Notes under the pieces: generated by a model
Told to the model about the DNA's origin: nothing
The model's database searches: none
What the model saw: only the letters and a program-made list of their open reading frames with translations
In this document: piece by piece, positions 39,203 through 52,071 of the stretch
Layout of the letters: each line of letters opens with the position of its first letter
How positions within the stretch are numbered: the first letter of the stretch is position 1
Assembly: GCF_003996855.1 (NCBI RefSeq)
Contig: NZ_NRQY01000001.1
Location: 1,030,881 to 1,094,880, forward strand
Reading direction: 5' to 3'
Length of the DNA: 64,000 nucleotides
Source: Morganella morganii
GTDB lineage: Bacteria; Pseudomonadota; Gammaproteobacteria; Enterobacterales; Enterobacteriaceae
Position numbers and translations under genes: made by a program

Positions 39203-40213
39203 TTAATTGTTTCCGTTATGTTCAATGCCGAAGTGGCGATATGCATGTACGGTGGCAAGCCGTCCGCGCGGCGTCCGCTGAATAAAGCCCTGCTGGATTA
39301 AGAAAGGCTCGATCACATCTTCAATCGTTTCCCGCTCTTCACCAATAGCTGCTGCCAGATTATCCAGTCCGACCGGGCCGCCCATAAATTTATCAATAAT
39401 GGTGACCAGCAGTTTGCGGTCCAGATAATCAAACCCGGCAGAATCCACATTCAGCATATCCAGCGCCTGAGCAGCAATCAGCCCGTCAATTCCGCCGTTA
39501 CCTTTCACCTGAGCAAAGTCACGTACCCGGCGCAGCAGGCGATTAGTGATACGTGGTGTGCCGCGTGAACGCATAGCAATCTGGCGTGCACCGTCATCTG
39601 AGATATCCAGCCCCATATAGCGGGCGCTGCGGCTGACAATGTGCTGCAAATCATCTGTGTTATAAAATTCCAGCCGCTGCACGATACCGAAACGGTCACG
39701 CAGAGGTGATGTCAGAGAACCGGCACGGGTGGTGGCACCAATCAGGGTAAACGGCGGCAGGTCGATTTTAATGGAGCGGGCAGCAGGCCCTTCGCCGATC
39801 ATGATATCCAGCTGATAATCTTCCATCGCCGGATAAAGAATTTCTTCCACCACTGGGGACAGACGGTGGATTTCATCGATAAATAAGACATCATGGGGTT
39901 CGAGGTTAGTCAGCATCGCCGCCAGGTCGCCGGCTTTTTCCAGCACCGGCCCGGAGGTGGTCCGCAGATTGACACCCATTTCATTGGCGACAATATTCGC
40001 CAGTGTGGTTTTCCCAAGCCCCGGCGGGCCGAAAATCAGCAGATGGTCGAGCGCATCCCCGCGCTGACGGGCAGCCTCGATAAAAATTTCCATCTGTGAA
40101 CAGACCTGCGGCTGACCCACATATTCCGCCAGTAATTTCGGCCGGATAGCGCGATCCACCACCTCATCATCCGGCAGTGTTTCTGCCGTAATCAGTCTGT
40201 CAGCTTCAATCAT
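39203..40213 (-). CDS. ruvB: Holliday junction branch migration helicase RuvB
   Basis: A 336-residue hexameric AAA+ motor of the RuvABC recombination complex. Walker A GPPGLGKT lies at residues 62-69, Walker B is [10 protein letters not shown], and the sensor region is [10 protein letters not shown] winged helix at the C-terminus binds DNA. It is 37 bases after ruvA on the same strand, forming ruvAB. Confidence 0.97.
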   Translation of the reverse strand: MIEADRLITAETLPDDEVVDRAIRPKLLAEYVGQPQVCSQMEIFIEAARQRGDALDHLLIFGPPGLGKTTLANIVANEMGVNLRTTSGPVLEKAGDLAAMLTNLEPHDVLFIDEIHRLSPVVEEILYPAMEDYQLDIMIGEGPAARSIKIDLPPFTLIGATTRAGSLTSPLRDRFGIVQRLEFYNTDDLQHIVSRSARYMGLDISDDGARQIAMRSRGTPRITNRLLRRVRDFAQVKGNGGIDGLIAAQALDMLNVDSAGFDYLDRKLLVTIIDKFMGGPVGLDNLAAAIGEERETIEDVIEPFLIQQGFIQRTPRGRLATVHAYRHFGIEHNGNN

Positions 40214-40250
40214 GACCTGTCACCCCGTTGTGTCATCATCGTTTTTATTG

Positions 40251-40865
40251 TTACAGCGCGGCGCGCAGTGCTTCGCGGATCAGTGTTTCGCTGTCTGAGC
40301 CGGCCTTCGACACTTTCGCAATCATCCGGCTGGCTTCCGGTGGTTTATAACCGAGAGAAATAAGTGCCTCAATGGCCTCAGATTCCGCATCCGCCTGACT
40401 GTTACCCGCCTGCTGACTGGCCGGGAGCGACATTTCTGCATCACGGAACAGATCGCCGTTAAGCCCTTTGAAGCGATCTTTCATTTCCACCACCAGACGC
40501 TCGGCGGTTTTCTTACCGACGCCCGGCAGTTTGATTAACTGCGCCACGGCGCCCTGTTCGATCGCTGCCACAAACTGCTGTGCAGACATACCGGAGAGAA
40601 TAGCCAGTGCCAGTTTCGGCCCGACGCCGTTTACTTTGATTAATTCACGGAACAGTGCGCGTTCCTGCTTATCATTAAAGCCGTACAGCAGCTGTGCATC
40701 TTCCCGCACAATAAACTGTGTGAATAAAATGGCTTCCTGACCGGCATCCGGCAGTTCATAAAAACAGGTCATCGGCATATGGACTTCATAGCCCACGCCG
40801 TTGGTTTCCAGTAATACGACAGGCGGCTGTTTTTCCAGCACAATACCTCTTAAGCGACCGATCAC
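40251..40865 (-). CDS. ruvA: Holliday junction DNA helicase subunit RuvA
   Basis: A 204-residue protein that tetramerises on Holliday junctions and loads RuvB. Domain I is an OB fold (about 1-64), domain II carries helix-hairpin-helix motifs ([29 protein letters not shown]) and a flexible linker leads to domain III, which contacts RuvB. It precedes ruvB and is separated from ruvC by a terminator, so ruvC forms its own unit. Confidence 0.97.
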   Translation of the reverse strand: MIGRLRGIVLEKQPPVVLLETNGVGYEVHMPMTCFYELPDAGQEAILFTQFIVREDAQLLYGFNDKQERALFRELIKVNGVGPKLALAILSGMSAQQFVAAIEQGAVAQLIKLPGVGKKTAERLVVEMKDRFKGLNGDLFRDAEMSLPASQQAGNSQADAESEAIEALISLGYKPPEASRMIAKVSKAGSDSETLIREALRAAL

Positions 40866-40906
40866 GCGCGTCTCCTTTATGATTCCGGCAGAGCCTGTTT
40901 ATAGCA

Positions 40907-40932
40907 TAAAAAAAGCTGGACGTATATCCAGC
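40907..40932 (-). terminator. terminator of ruvC
   Basis: The stem GCTGGA / TCCAGC with a 6-base loop, followed on the minus strand by a run of about eight Ts. It is located between ruvC and ruvA. Confidence 0.78.
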
Positions 40933-40964
40933 CATCAGAAAATCACGGGTATCTGCGACAGCGG

Positions 40965-41489
40965 TTACTCTTTCAGCCGTCCGCGTGCCATGACCAGGCG
41001 TGGTTGTCCCATCTGCACCAGGTTTTGGTTGAAATGGCAGTGTGTGATAGCAATCGCCAGCGCATCCGCCGCATCTGCCTGCGGTGCCGCTGACAGTTTC
41101 AGTATCGAGCGCACCATATGCTGCACCTGGGCTTTTTCTGCCGCACCGGTGCCGGTGACGGTTTGTTTCACCTGGCGCGCCGCGTACTCAAATACCGGCA
41201 GGTTATTATTAACCGCAGCAAGGATAGCAACCCCCCGGGCCTGTCCCAGTTTCAGGGCGGAATCGGCATTTTTGGCCATAAAGACCTGCTCGATGGCAAA
41301 ACAGTCCGGCTGATACTGCGTGATAATTTCACTGACACCAGCGTATATTTTTCCCAGCCGGGACGGGAGATCATCCACCTGTGTGCGGATACACCCGCTG
41401 CCGATATACAGCAGACGGCGTCCCTGCTGGCGGATAACACCATAACCGGTCACCCGCGAGCCGGGGTCAATACCGAGAATAATTGCCAT
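40965..41489 (-). CDS. ruvC: crossover junction endodeoxyribonuclease RuvC
   Basis: A 174-residue dimeric resolvase that cuts Holliday junctions. The acidic catalytic residues include Asp8 ([14 protein letters not shown]) and Glu in [12 protein letters not shown], plus an acidic pair in [12 protein letters not shown]. It is 89 bases downstream of yebC, past a terminator hairpin. Confidence 0.97.
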   Translation of the reverse strand: MAIILGIDPGSRVTGYGVIRQQGRRLLYIGSGCIRTQVDDLPSRLGKIYAGVSEIITQYQPDCFAIEQVFMAKNADSALKLGQARGVAILAAVNNNLPVFEYAARQVKQTVTGTGAAEKAQVQHMVRSILKLSAAPQADAADALAIAITHCHFNQNLVQMGQPRLVMARGRLKE

Positions 41490-41529
41490 AGGAGGACCGT
41501 ATTGTCACAACAGGAAAAAATAAAGAAAA

Positions 41530-41560
41530 CAGAGGGATGCGCACAACGGCGCATCCTCTG
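41530..41560 (-). terminator. terminator of the yebC end
   Basis: A CAGAGG-GATGCGC stem pairs with GCGCATC-CTCTG, with one bulged base. The minus strand then has a T-rich stretch. It lies between yebC and ruvC. Confidence 0.7.
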
Positions 41561-41578
41561 CGGAGTGAGTGACGGAAA

Positions 41579-42322
41579 TTACAGCAGTGCGGCAACTTCG
41601 TCTGAGATATCGCCGTTATGGTAAACTTCCTGCACATCGTCAGAGTCTTCCAGCATATCGATAAGGCGCATCAGTTTTGGTGCAGTTTCCGCATCCAGAT
41701 CCGCTTTGGTGGACGGGATCATCGATACTTCGGCAGATTCCGCTTTGAAACCGGCTGCGTCCATCGCCTCTTTCACATCACCCAGAATTTCCCAGGCGGT
41801 GTAAACATCAATCGCACCATCATCAAAGGTTTCAACATCTTCAGCACCAGCTTCCAGCGCCGCATCCATTACCGCATCTTCATCCAGACCCGGTGCATAG
41901 GAAATGATACCTTTGCGGGTAAACAAATAGGCCACTGAACCATCTGTTCCCAGATTTCCGCCGGTTTTGGTGAAGGCGTGACGCACATCCGAAACCGTAC
42001 GTTTACGGTTATCAGTCAGGCATTCCACCATAACAGCAGTACCGCCCGGGCCGTAGCCTTCGTATACAATGGATTCCATGTTATCGTTTTCATCATTACC
42101 GGCCCCGCGTGCAATTGCACGGTTCAGGGTATCGCGGGTCATGTTATTCGCTAACGCTTTATCCACTGCTGCGCGCAGACGTGGGTTAGATGCAGGATCA
42201 GGACCACCAATACGCGACGCCGTGACTAATTCACGAATAATTTTCGTGAAAATTTTACCGCGCTTCGCATCTTGCGCGGCCTTGCGGTGTTTGGTGTTGG
42301 CCCATTTACTATGACCTGCCAT
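41579..42322 (-). CDS. yebC: YebC/PmpR-family protein
   Basis: A 247-residue protein of the YebC family, the usual length ([25 protein letters not shown]). The family was long annotated as DNA-binding regulators; recent work on relatives supports a role in translation through proline-rich stretches. I do not choose between these. It is in a unit aspS-nudB-yebC as in E. coli. Confidence 0.95.
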   Translation of the reverse strand: MAGHSKWANTKHRKAAQDAKRGKIFTKIIRELVTASRIGGPDPASNPRLRAAVDKALANNMTRDTLNRAIARGAGNDENDNMESIVYEGYGPGGTAVMVECLTDNRKRTVSDVRHAFTKTGGNLGTDGSVAYLFTRKGIISYAPGLDEDAVMDAALEAGAEDVETFDDGAIDVYTAWEILGDVKEAMDAAGFKAESAEVSMIPSTKADLDAETAPKLMRLIDMLEDSDDVQEVYHNGDISDEVAALL

Positions 42323-42374
42323 TCTCTAATCTCCAGATTAAGTCTTTACGACGTTCATACATTTAAATCCGCTG

Positions 42375-42827
42375 TCACTGCGGAAGAACACACTGACGAA
42401 CGAATTCTTCAATTGCTTCCCCGTTACTGGGTGAAATCGTTTTTCCGGCAGCAATATCCGCCGGTAACCATTCATACGCCAGATGCTCCGTTAAGGGAAC
42501 CGCTCTCAGCGCGGGCAAGCATAACACAAACCAGTGTTCCGTATTGTGCGTCACGTCCGGTGCATACCGGTGACGGAAATGCGGAAAAATGGTATAGCGG
42601 ACGGTGCGCTGACAATCTGTCAGCCGCAGTCCTTCCGCAAGAATATCAATACCGGTTTCTTCTTTTACTTCCCGCAATGCGGCATCACGGGGAGTCTCTC
42701 CCGGTTCCAGACTGCCGGTGACAGACTGCCAGAAAGCAGGATCGTCACGGCGCTGTAACATCAGAACACGCCCCGTTTCCTGCTCACAGATAACCACCAG
42801 CACAGATTCAGGGCGTTTAAAAGCCAT
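42375..42827 (-). CDS. nudB: dihydroneopterin triphosphate pyrophosphatase NudB
   Basis: A 150-residue Nudix hydrolase. It removes pyrophosphate from dihydroneopterin triphosphate in folate synthesis. The Nudix box runs from about residue 40: GSLEPGETPRDAALREVKEETG, with RE..EE visible. It follows aspS by 5 bases and precedes yebC on the same strand. Confidence 0.93.
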   Translation of the reverse strand: MAFKRPESVLVVICEQETGRVLMLQRRDDPAFWQSVTGSLEPGETPRDAALREVKEETGIDILAEGLRLTDCQRTVRYTIFPHFRHRYAPDVTHNTEHWFVLCLPALRAVPLTEHLAYEWLPADIAAGKTISPSNGEAIEEFVRQCVLPQ

Positions 42828-42832
42828 CAGAT

Positions 42833-44602
42833 TCAGTCACTCTCTTTCTGAGTCACTGCAATCGCCAGCTCTTTCAGGGCATCGTCATTTGCGAAGCTCG
42901 GTGCATCTGTCATCAGACAGGCGGCAGCCGTGGTTTTCGGGAACGCGATAACATCACGGATGTTTTCGGTGCCGGTCAGCAGCATCACCAGACGGTCGAG
43001 ACCAAAGGCCAGGCCGGCATGCGGTGGTGTACCGTATTGTAAGGCATCGAGCAGGAAGCCGAATTTGCGGCGCTGTTCTTCCGGCGTGATCCCGAGGATA
43101 CCAAAGACCGTCTGCTGCATTTCGTTACGGTGGATACGGACAGAGCCGCCGCCCACTTCATAGCCGTTGATAACCATATCGTAGGCATTGGCGATCGCCT
43201 CTTCCGGTGCGTTTTTCAGCTCTTCCGGTGACATGTCACGCGGTGAGGTGAACGGATGGTGCATTGCGGTCAGGCCGCCTTCGCCGTCATCCTCAAACAT
43301 CGGGAAGTCGATAACCCACAGCGGACGCCAGCTTTTCAGGTCAGTCAGGTTCAGATCACGGCCGGTTTTCAGACGCAGCGCGCCCATCGCATCGGTCACA
43401 GTGCCTTTCGCGCCCGCGCCGAAGAAAATGATGTCGCCGGTCTGTGCATCAGTACGTTCCAGAATCGCTTCAACGGTTTCTGCGGTCAGGAATTTAGCCA
43501 CCGGAGACTGAACACCCTCAATACCGGCAGAGCGATCATTCACTTTCATCCACGCCAGGCCTTTCGCCCCGTAGATGCCGACAAATTTGCCGTATTCATC
43601 AATCTGTTTACGGGTCATTTCCGCCCCGCCGGTGACACACAGTGCCGCAACACGGCCTTTCGGATCATTCGCCGCATCAGCAAATACAGAGAATTCAGAA
43701 TCTTTCACCAGATCGGCGATATCGGTAAGTTCCAGCGGGTTACGTAAATCCGGCTTATCAGAACCGAAGCGGCGCATCGCTTCCGCGAATGTCATCACCG
43801 GGAAATCACCCAGTTCAACATTGATGATTTCATTCCACAGTAAGCGGATCATGCGTTCCATCGTCGCACGAACCTGATCAGCGGTCATGAAAGAGGTTTC
43901 CACATCGATCTGAGTGAATTCCGGCTGACGGTCAGCACGTAAATCTTCATCACGGAAACATTTGACAATCTGATAGTAACGATCAAAACCGGACATCATC
44001 AGAAGCTGTTTAAACAGTTGCGGAGACTGTGGCAGCGCGTAGAATTTACCTTTGTGCACACGGCTCGGTACCAGGTAGTCACGGGCACCTTCCGGTGTGG
44101 CTTTGGTCAGCATCGGGGTTTCGATGTCGAGGAACCCTTCGGTATCCATAAAGCGGCGGACAAACCCGGTGATACGCGCGCGGGTTTTCAGGCGGTTGGC
44201 CATTTCACTGCGGCGCAGGTCGAGATAGCGGTATTTCAGACGCATCTCTTCAGTATTTTCGTGGTTGCTGTCGAGCGGTAACGGCTCAGAGCGGTTAAAA
44301 ATGGTCAGGCCATCTGCATGCACTTCCACACTGCCGGTCGCCATCTCTTTATTAATTTGATTTTCAGGTCGCGCGCGGACAATTCCGGTAATCTGAATAC
44401 AGAATTCATTACGTAATTCAGAGGCTTTGGCAAATGCTTCTTTTTGGTCGGGATCGAAGAAAACCTGAACGATGCCTTCACGGTCACGCATATCGATAAA
44501 AATCAAACCCCCGAGATCACGACGACGGTTTACCCAACCACTGAGGGTTACTTTTTGATCGATGTGAGCACTGTTGAGCTGCCCACAATAATTAGTACGC
44601 AT
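42833..44602 (-). CDS. aspS: aspartate--tRNA ligase
   Basis: A 589-residue class II aminoacyl-tRNA synthetase with the N-terminal anticodon-binding OB fold (about 1-105). The class II motif 2 is visible in [18 protein letters not shown], and motif 3 in [17 protein letters not shown]. The bacterial GAD insertion domain lies between. It leads the aspS-nudB-yebC unit. Confidence 0.97.
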   Translation of the reverse strand: MRTNYCGQLNSAHIDQKVTLSGWVNRRRDLGGLIFIDMRDREGIVQVFFDPDQKEAFAKASELRNEFCIQITGIVRARPENQINKEMATGSVEVHADGLTIFNRSEPLPLDSNHENTEEMRLKYRYLDLRRSEMANRLKTRARITGFVRRFMDTEGFLDIETPMLTKATPEGARDYLVPSRVHKGKFYALPQSPQLFKQLLMMSGFDRYYQIVKCFRDEDLRADRQPEFTQIDVETSFMTADQVRATMERMIRLLWNEIINVELGDFPVMTFAEAMRRFGSDKPDLRNPLELTDIADLVKDSEFSVFADAANDPKGRVAALCVTGGAEMTRKQIDEYGKFVGIYGAKGLAWMKVNDRSAGIEGVQSPVAKFLTAETVEAILERTDAQTGDIIFFGAGAKGTVTDAMGALRLKTGRDLNLTDLKSWRPLWVIDFPMFEDDGEGGLTAMHHPFTSPRDMSPEELKNAPEEAIANAYDMVINGYEVGGGSVRIHRNEMQQTVFGILGITPEEQRRKFGFLLDALQYGTPPHAGLAFGLDRLVMLLTGTENIRDVIAFPKTTAAACLMTDAPSFANDDALKELAIAVTQKESD

Positions 44603-44859
44603 ACGATATCCTTTTGTCCGCTATTGTGCGTTTCTGCAAAATTTTGGCATGGTTCTTTATGAAGAAATGTCAAAAAGGCGATCATTATAGTGGAAAATTC
44701 CTGATGAGATAAGTGCAAACAGCACATCTGCCTCAGAGAATTTGGCCACTAATTGATAATTTTCAAATAATTCAGTATGCATTAATATTAAAGGTTGTGT
44801 TACCGGCTGCTTTGAGGTTTATCATTATTTTGCTGTTTCAATTGGCCATGGAGTAAAAA
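44603..44859. other. divergent intergenic region between aspS and yecN
   Basis: About 257 bases. The AT-rich centre (44750-44830) probably carries promoters in both directions. No specific operator is evident. Confidence 0.4.
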
Positions 44860-45258
44860 ATGGTTAGTTCCCTTTATATTGTACTGGGTGCGCTGTTAAT
44901 CATTAAACTGTCACTCGATGTGATTAAACTGCGGACACTTTACCGCGTTGCTTATGGTGACGGCGGTTTTTACGAATTACAGACGGCCATCCGTGTGCAG
45001 GGCAATGCGGTTGAGTATATCCCCGTTGCACTCCTGCTGTTACTGGTGATGGAGCAGAATGGTGCCCAGGTGTGGATGGTGCATGTCTGCGGGGTCATTC
45101 TGATTACCGGCCGTCTTTTTCACTCTTACGGATTAAAACACCGCGAGAACCGCTGGCGGCGTACCGGGATGGCGGCTACCTTTATTGCCATGATCCTGAT
45201 GGTGCTGGCGAATATCTGGTCTCTGCCGTGGCAGCAGATTTTTTCACCTTACATGTAA
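44860..45258 (+). CDS. yecN: MAPEG-family membrane protein YecN
   Basis: A 132-residue inner-membrane protein of the MAPEG superfamily with four predicted hydrophobic helices. The Arg/Asn/Glu motif region IRVQGNAVEYIPVALLLLLVME is typical of MAPEG glutathione-dependent enzymes. E. coli YecN has no proven activity. It lies upstream of cmoAB as in E. coli. Confidence 0.92.
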   Translation: MVSSLYIVLGALLIIKLSLDVIKLRTLYRVAYGDGGFYELQTAIRVQGNAVEYIPVALLLLLVMEQNGAQVWMVHVCGVILITGRLFHSYGLKHRENRWRRTGMAATFIAMILMVLANIWSLPWQQIFSPYM

Positions 45259-47074
<1,816 letters not shown>

Positions 47075-47083
47075 CCGTAAATA

Positions 47084-47113
47084 CGGCATATCCGTTTTGA
47101 TACGGATATGCCG
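47084..47113. terminator. hairpin between convergent cmoB and cutC
   Basis: A perfect 12-bp stem (CGGCATATCCGT / ACGGATATGCCG) with a 6-base loop. The lack of a U tract makes the terminator role tentative. Confidence 0.55.
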
Positions 47114-47122
47114 GCCGCCGGG

Positions 47123-47875
47123 TCAGTGCACCACCATACTGTGCAGATCTAACACGCCTTTCATTGCCTCGACCGTTTCCCCGTCCACACAGGTGTGGGA
47201 AAACTCATCGGCTTCACTGTCACTGCCCATCGCCACCCCGACTTTGCGGTAACGCATCGTGGACGGTTTGATTTTTGATGCCGAGCTGTGCACTTCCTGA
47301 ATACCGATATCCAGGAACTTCTGGATATTTGCCAGCCGCACACCGGCACCGGCCATAATTACCGGCCCCTGACTGGCTTCCTGTAATTCCCTGAGCAACG
47401 TCAGCCCCAGTTCTGCACTCAGTTGCTGACCGGATGTCAGAATACGGCTCACGCCCAGATCCGTCAGTTGCTGTAATGCAAGCATCGGACTGGCACACAT
47501 ATCAAAGGCTCTGTGGAAAGTGACCGCCATGTCGCCTGCCAGTTTACACAGCATCTTCATCCGCGGCAGATCAACATGCCCGTCTTCATCCAGAATACCG
47601 GTGACCACCCCGGGAAACCCCAGGTCGCGGATTTTGGCGATATCATTTTTCATCACCGCAAATTCCGAGGCTGTATAGCAAAAATCACCACTACGCGGAC
47701 GGAGGATCGGGTGAACCGGGATACGCAGCCGGTCAATAGTTTGTTTCAGCATGCCCCAGCTTGGGGTCAGCCCGCCCTCTGATGGCGCGGCACACAGTTC
47801 AATCCGGTCAGCGCCGGCTTTTTCCGCGGTGAGGGCACATTCCACGCTGTAACAACAAATTTCCAGTTTCGCCAT
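47123..47875 (-). CDS. cutC: CutC-family protein
   Basis: A 250-residue TIM-barrel protein of the CutC family ([30 protein letters not shown] at the N-terminus). It was first described in E. coli as copper homeostasis, but later work questioned that role. It is convergent with cmoB and upstream of yecM as in E. coli. Confidence 0.95.
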   Translation of the reverse strand: MAKLEICCYSVECALTAEKAGADRIELCAAPSEGGLTPSWGMLKQTIDRLRIPVHPILRPRSGDFCYTASEFAVMKNDIAKIRDLGFPGVVTGILDEDGHVDLPRMKMLCKLAGDMAVTFHRAFDMCASPMLALQQLTDLGVSRILTSGQQLSAELGLTLLRELQEASQGPVIMAGAGVRLANIQKFLDIGIQEVHSSASKIKPSTMRYRKVGVAMGSDSEADEFSHTCVDGETVEAMKGVLDLHSMVVH

Positions 47876-48036
47876 TGATTAGCCTCATCACTTAATTTCG
47901 CAGGTAAATATCACTCGTAAACGATTCAGTCATACTGATATACACTATTACATGTAATTTAGATTAATGAATTGTTAAATATCACAAGATGCAAAATATC
48001 CGGACGATTAGCTCAGGGAAATGTCAGAATTGCAGG

Positions 48037-48591
48037 TTACCGCTCACTTTCGACAATTTCCTGCAACGTAAACGGATGGAATTTAATTGTTACAGTGTCA
48101 CGATTAACCGCCAGTGTCGGGTTCGGCAGCCTCTCCTGCTCTCCGCGCGGATGGCTGGCCTTTGTGGTCACCCCTGCCGGTAACGGCGACGGCAGCAGTG
48201 CGGCAGCGCGCTCTGCCAGTGTCTGCGGGTCGCCGGGTAACACCAGCTCGATATGTTCCCATCCCTGACGGGCATACTGTTTACCTTTCGGGAACGGCAG
48301 TTCCACCACCGGGATTCGCCAGTGCAGCAGTGCCAGCGGCTCATGCAGTAAAAACAGGTAGATCGGACGACCGTTAATCTGATTATCAGATAACACCGTA
48401 CCGCATTCGCGGAATCCGGCCAGCCATTGCTCCGCCAGTGCCGTATCGTGAGCCCGCAGTGAGATGTGATCGGCCTGATACTGCGTGAGGTCGAGCTGCA
48501 AATCATCCGCAAACTGCTGTATTTTTCCGGCAAACACCGGCAGCTCTGCTGTCAGACCGGCAAGGGATGCTGTCTGTGCTCTGTTTTTCAT
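48037..48591 (-). CDS. yecM: VOC-family protein YecM
   Basis: A 184-residue protein with a vicinal-oxygen-chelate-like fold, close to E. coli YecM. Motifs: DHISLRAHDTALAEQWLAGF, NGRPIYLFLLHEPL, WEHIELVLPGDPQTL. The start is the ATG at 48591 with AGGGG upstream; the open frame to 48672 adds an unrelated stretch. Ligand and function are unknown. Confidence 0.92.
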   Translation of the reverse strand: MKNRAQTASLAGLTAELPVFAGKIQQFADDLQLDLTQYQADHISLRAHDTALAEQWLAGFRECGTVLSDNQINGRPIYLFLLHEPLALLHWRIPVVELPFPKGKQYARQGWEHIELVLPGDPQTLAERAAALLPSPLPAGVTTKASHPRGEQERLPNPTLAVNRDTVTIKFHPFTLQEIVESER

Positions 48592-48760
48592 TTGTGATCC
48601 CCTGTGAGAATTCATCCGCAAAGCCGCAGATAGTAGCATGAGACCCCGTTTTTGTGGTATAAAACCAGCCAAATTTCACGACAACATCCCGCCCGGACGA
48701 GCCCGCTCCTCCGCCGCAGTTTCCGGGGTGTCATTTTGTTCTTTAAATTAAGGTAAACCG

Positions 48761-50491
48761 GTGAATATTCAGGCAATTCTTTCAGATAAGATCCAACAGG
48801 CTCTTATCAGCACAGGGGCACCACTTGATTGTGATGCTATCGTTAAGCAGTCCGCCAAAGCGCAGTTTGGTGATTACCAGGCCAATGGTGTGATGGCTGC
48901 TGCGAAAAAAATGGGTATGCCGCCCCGACAGCTCGCTGAGAAAGTGATTGAACTGCTTGATCTCGAAGGAATTGCAGATAAAACCGAAATCGCCGGCCCG
49001 GGGTTTATCAATATTTTTCTTTCCCCGGCCTGGCTGACCGCTCAGCTGGAAACTGCGCTGGCTGACGACAAACTGGGTCTTACCCCGGTTAAACCAATGA
49101 CGATTGCCATTGACTATTCTGCCCCGAACGTGGCCAAACAGATGCACGTAGGCCATCTGCGTTCCACCATCATCGGTGATGCGGCGGCACGCACCCAGGA
49201 GTATCTGGGTCATAAAGTGATCCGCTGTAACCATGTCGGTGACTGGGGAACACAATTCGGTATGCTTATTGCGTATCTCGAAAAAATGCAGAATGAAGAT
49301 GCCGGGGATATGGCGCTGGCCGACCTGGAAGCGTTCTACCGCGAAGCGAAAAAGCATTACGATGAGGACGACGTGTTTGCTGAGCGCGCGCGCGGCTATG
49401 TGGTCAAATTACAGGGCTGCGATGCATACTGCCGTACCATGTGGCGTAAGCTGGTGGATATCACCATGCAGCAGAACCAGGAAACCTATAACCGCCTGAA
49501 TGTCACCCTGACTGAAGACGATGTGATGGGTGAAAGCCTGTACAACGACATGCTGCCGGGCATTGTCAGTGACCTGATGAACCGCGGTATCGCCGAAGAA
49601 AGCGAAGGCGCAATCGTCGTGTATCTCGACGAATTCAAAAATAAAGAAGGTGAACCAATGGGGGTTATTATCCGCAAGAAAGATGGCGGATATCTCTACA
49701 CCACCACTGATATTGCCTGTGCAAAATACCGCCATGATGTGCTGCATGCCGACCGTGTTCTCTATTACATTGACTCCCGCCAGCACCAGCATCTGATGCA
49801 GGCATGGACTATCGTCCGCAAAGCCGGTTATATCCCGGAGAGCATGACACTGGAACACCACATGTTCGGCATGATGCTCGGCAAAGACGGCAAACCGTTC
49901 AAAACCCGCGCAGGCGGTACTATCCGCCTGTCAGATCTGCTGGATGAAGCTGTTGAGCGCGCAGAAAAACTGATCCGCGAAAAAAACAGCGATATGCCGG
50001 AAGATGAACTGAAACAGCTGGCAGAAGTGGTCGGTATCGGCGCGGTGAAATACGCGGATCTGTCAAAAAGCCGTACCACGGATTATATCTTCGACTGGGA
50101 TAACATGCTGGCCTTTGAAGGTAATACCGCGCCGTATATGCAGTATGCCTATACCCGTGTGGCATCCGTCTTCAAACGCGCGGATATTGATGCCGGTAGT
50201 CTGACACTGCCGATCATCCTGACTGACGACCGTGAGCGCCAGTTAGCTGCCCGTCTGTTACAGTTTGAAGAAACGATTACTGCTGTGGCCCGTGAAGGTC
50301 TGCCGCATATGATGTGCAGCTACCTGTACGACCTGGCAGGCCTGTTCTCCGGCTTCTACGAACACTGCCCGATTCTGGCGGCAGAGAGCGAAGAACTGCG
50401 CCAGAGCCGTCTGAAACTGGCCTTGCTGACTCAGAAAACCCTGAAAGCCGGTCTGGATACCCTAGGTATCGGTACTGTCGAAAAAATGTAA
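48761..50491 (+). CDS. argS: arginine--tRNA ligase
   Basis: A 576-residue class I synthetase. The HIGH-like motif appears as HVGH in [16 protein letters not shown], and the C-terminal DALR anticodon-binding domain is at the end. The start codon is GTG with a GGTAA sequence upstream; no ATG fits. The protein begins [15 protein letters not shown] strong bidirectional terminator follows. Confidence 0.97.
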   Translation: MNIQAILSDKIQQALISTGAPLDCDAIVKQSAKAQFGDYQANGVMAAAKKMGMPPRQLAEKVIELLDLEGIADKTEIAGPGFINIFLSPAWLTAQLETALADDKLGLTPVKPMTIAIDYSAPNVAKQMHVGHLRSTIIGDAAARTQEYLGHKVIRCNHVGDWGTQFGMLIAYLEKMQNEDAGDMALADLEAFYREAKKHYDEDDVFAERARGYVVKLQGCDAYCRTMWRKLVDITMQQNQETYNRLNVTLTEDDVMGESLYNDMLPGIVSDLMNRGIAEESEGAIVVYLDEFKNKEGEPMGVIIRKKDGGYLYTTTDIACAKYRHDVLHADRVLYYIDSRQHQHLMQAWTIVRKAGYIPESMTLEHHMFGMMLGKDGKPFKTRAGGTIRLSDLLDEAVERAEKLIREKNSDMPEDELKQLAEVVGIGAVKYADLSKSRTTDYIFDWDNMLAFEGNTAPYMQYAYTRVASVFKRADIDAGSLTLPIILTDDRERQLAARLLQFEETITAVAREGLPHMMCSYLYDLAGLFSGFYEHCPILAAESEELRQSRLKLALLTQKTLKAGLDTLGIGTVEKM

Positions 50492-50518
50492 CTTTCGTAA
50501 TCATCTGCGTTACGGTTA

Positions 50519-50556
50519 AAAAAAGGCCGGCTATCTGTGTGATAACCGGCCTTTTT
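50519..50556. terminator. bidirectional terminator between argS and dmsC
   Basis: An 11-bp stem (AAAAAGGCCGG / CCGGCCTTTTT), with further pairing TATC/GATA inside, and A/T runs on both flanks. Confidence 0.88.
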
Positions 50557-50582
50557 CATCAGGTGTTACTGCACATCATGCC

Positions 50583-51443
50583 TTATCCTGCCACCGCCAT
50601 CCCGGCGGTCATATGCATGCCGTAAAACAGCCCTCTGCCGGTAAACTCGCCAAGAAACACCAGTACGAATGCAAGCAGCATCAGTATGACCGGCGGATTA
50701 CGCAGTTTAGTCACGAAAATTCCCCACACACCCAGTCCGGCGAAAATCATCACGAAACGCAGTCCGCTGAGCAGCGGATAATCCGGCACCAGGTCAGATG
50801 CACGCTGTACAGAACTGCGGATCGTGCCCAGATCAAACCCCTGTGCTATTGCAACAATACAACCGGCAACCGCGGCAAGCAGGCTGACCAGCAGCAGAAG
50901 ACGACAGCGGGTCAGATCAACACCGGCAATACGTAACAGCAGCGCCGCGAGAACCGGCCCGGCAATCAGGCTGGTCAGGATAAACTGAAGGCTGCCGTAA
51001 TGATTAAACCAGGTCGGTACTGTTTCTATCTGATACACACGGGAAATCGCGTAAATAAAGACAACGGCCAGTACAGATACCAGCAGAAGAAACGGTTTAT
51101 CCGCTGCACGCGGCAGTTTTTTCAGCGCACTGAGCAGCCAGTAAAAACCCCCGGCGGCAAAGAACACCGAGCCGTTGACAATCTCATTACTCAGCGCGGA
51201 ATGCCCGAAACGGAGCATCGAGTTAAATGCACGCAGCGGTGACCCCATATGCATCATCGATAACATGAAACCCGCGCCCATCAGTGCCCATAACCCGAAC
51301 ATACTCAGTGTAATTTTATAACGTTGTCCTTCCGGCATGACACTGCATAACAATACCGCCGTCATCAGGACAAACGCACCGGCCACACTCTGCCCAATGA
51401 CAGTAAAAAACATCAGCGGCCATTCATGTAATCCTGCCCCCAT
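50583..51443 (-). CDS. dmsC: dimethyl sulfoxide reductase membrane anchor DmsC
   Basis: A 286-residue membrane anchor with eight hydrophobic segments. It takes electrons from menaquinol and passes them to DmsB. It follows dmsB directly (1-base spacing). Confidence 0.92.
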   Translation of the reverse strand: MGAGLHEWPLMFFTVIGQSVAGAFVLMTAVLLCSVMPEGQRYKITLSMFGLWALMGAGFMLSMMHMGSPLRAFNSMLRFGHSALSNEIVNGSVFFAAGGFYWLLSALKKLPRAADKPFLLLVSVLAVVFIYAISRVYQIETVPTWFNHYGSLQFILTSLIAGPVLAALLLRIAGVDLTRCRLLLLVSLLAAVAGCIVAIAQGFDLGTIRSSVQRASDLVPDYPLLSGLRFVMIFAGLGVWGIFVTKLRNPPVILMLLAFVLVFLGEFTGRGLFYGMHMTAGMAVAG

Positions 51444-52061
51444 TTACACTTCCTCCGGATTTGCCAGATAGCCTGTGGTATCCCCGACAGGACGGCAGTT
51501 TGCATTTAAATTCAGCACAATATTCGGCTTGGTATAATGCGCCGCCGGTAATGGTGCGATCTCATTAATAGTGCCGTATTTTGCCCGCAGTGTTTCAACC
51601 GGCCCGAAATCCAGCGCCCGTAACGGACAGGATACGACACAGACAGGCTTCAGCCCTTCCGCCACCCGCTCATAACAGCCGTCGCATTTGGTCATATGAC
51701 CTTTAACCTCATCAAACTGCGGTGCACTGTACGGACAGGCCATATGACAATAGCGGCAGCCGATGCAGACGTCCTCATCCACCACCACAAATCCGTCTTC
51801 ACGTTTATGCATCGCGCCGCTCGGACAGACTTTGGTACAGGCGGGATCTTCGCAGTGATTGCAGGATATGGACAGATAGTACGAAAATACATTCTGATGC
51901 CAGGCACCGTCCTGCTCTGTCCAGTCCCCTCCGGCATATTCATAAATGCGGCGGAAGTGCACATCTGCGGATAAATTTTTAAAGTCTTTACAGGCTAATT
52001 CACAGGTTTTACAGCCCGTGCAGCGATTTGTATCAATATAAAAACCGTATTGCTGAGACAT
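51444..52061 (-). CDS. dmsB: dimethyl sulfoxide reductase iron-sulfur subunit DmsB
   Basis: A 205-residue electron-transfer subunit with four [4Fe-4S] clusters. Motifs: TGCKTCELACKD, CNHCEDPACTKVCPSGAMH, CIGCRYCHMACPYSAP and CDGCYERVAEGLKPVCVVSCP. The start ATG at 52061 has AAGGAG; the frame is open to 52091. It lies 10 bases after dmsA. Confidence 0.95.
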   Translation of the reverse strand: MSQQYGFYIDTNRCTGCKTCELACKDFKNLSADVHFRRIYEYAGGDWTEQDGAWHQNVFSYYLSISCNHCEDPACTKVCPSGAMHKREDGFVVVDEDVCIGCRYCHMACPYSAPQFDEVKGHMTKCDGCYERVAEGLKPVCVVSCPLRALDFGPVETLRAKYGTINEIAPLPAAHYTKPNIVLNLNANCRPVGDTTGYLANPEEV

Positions 52062-52071
52062 CACGGGCTCC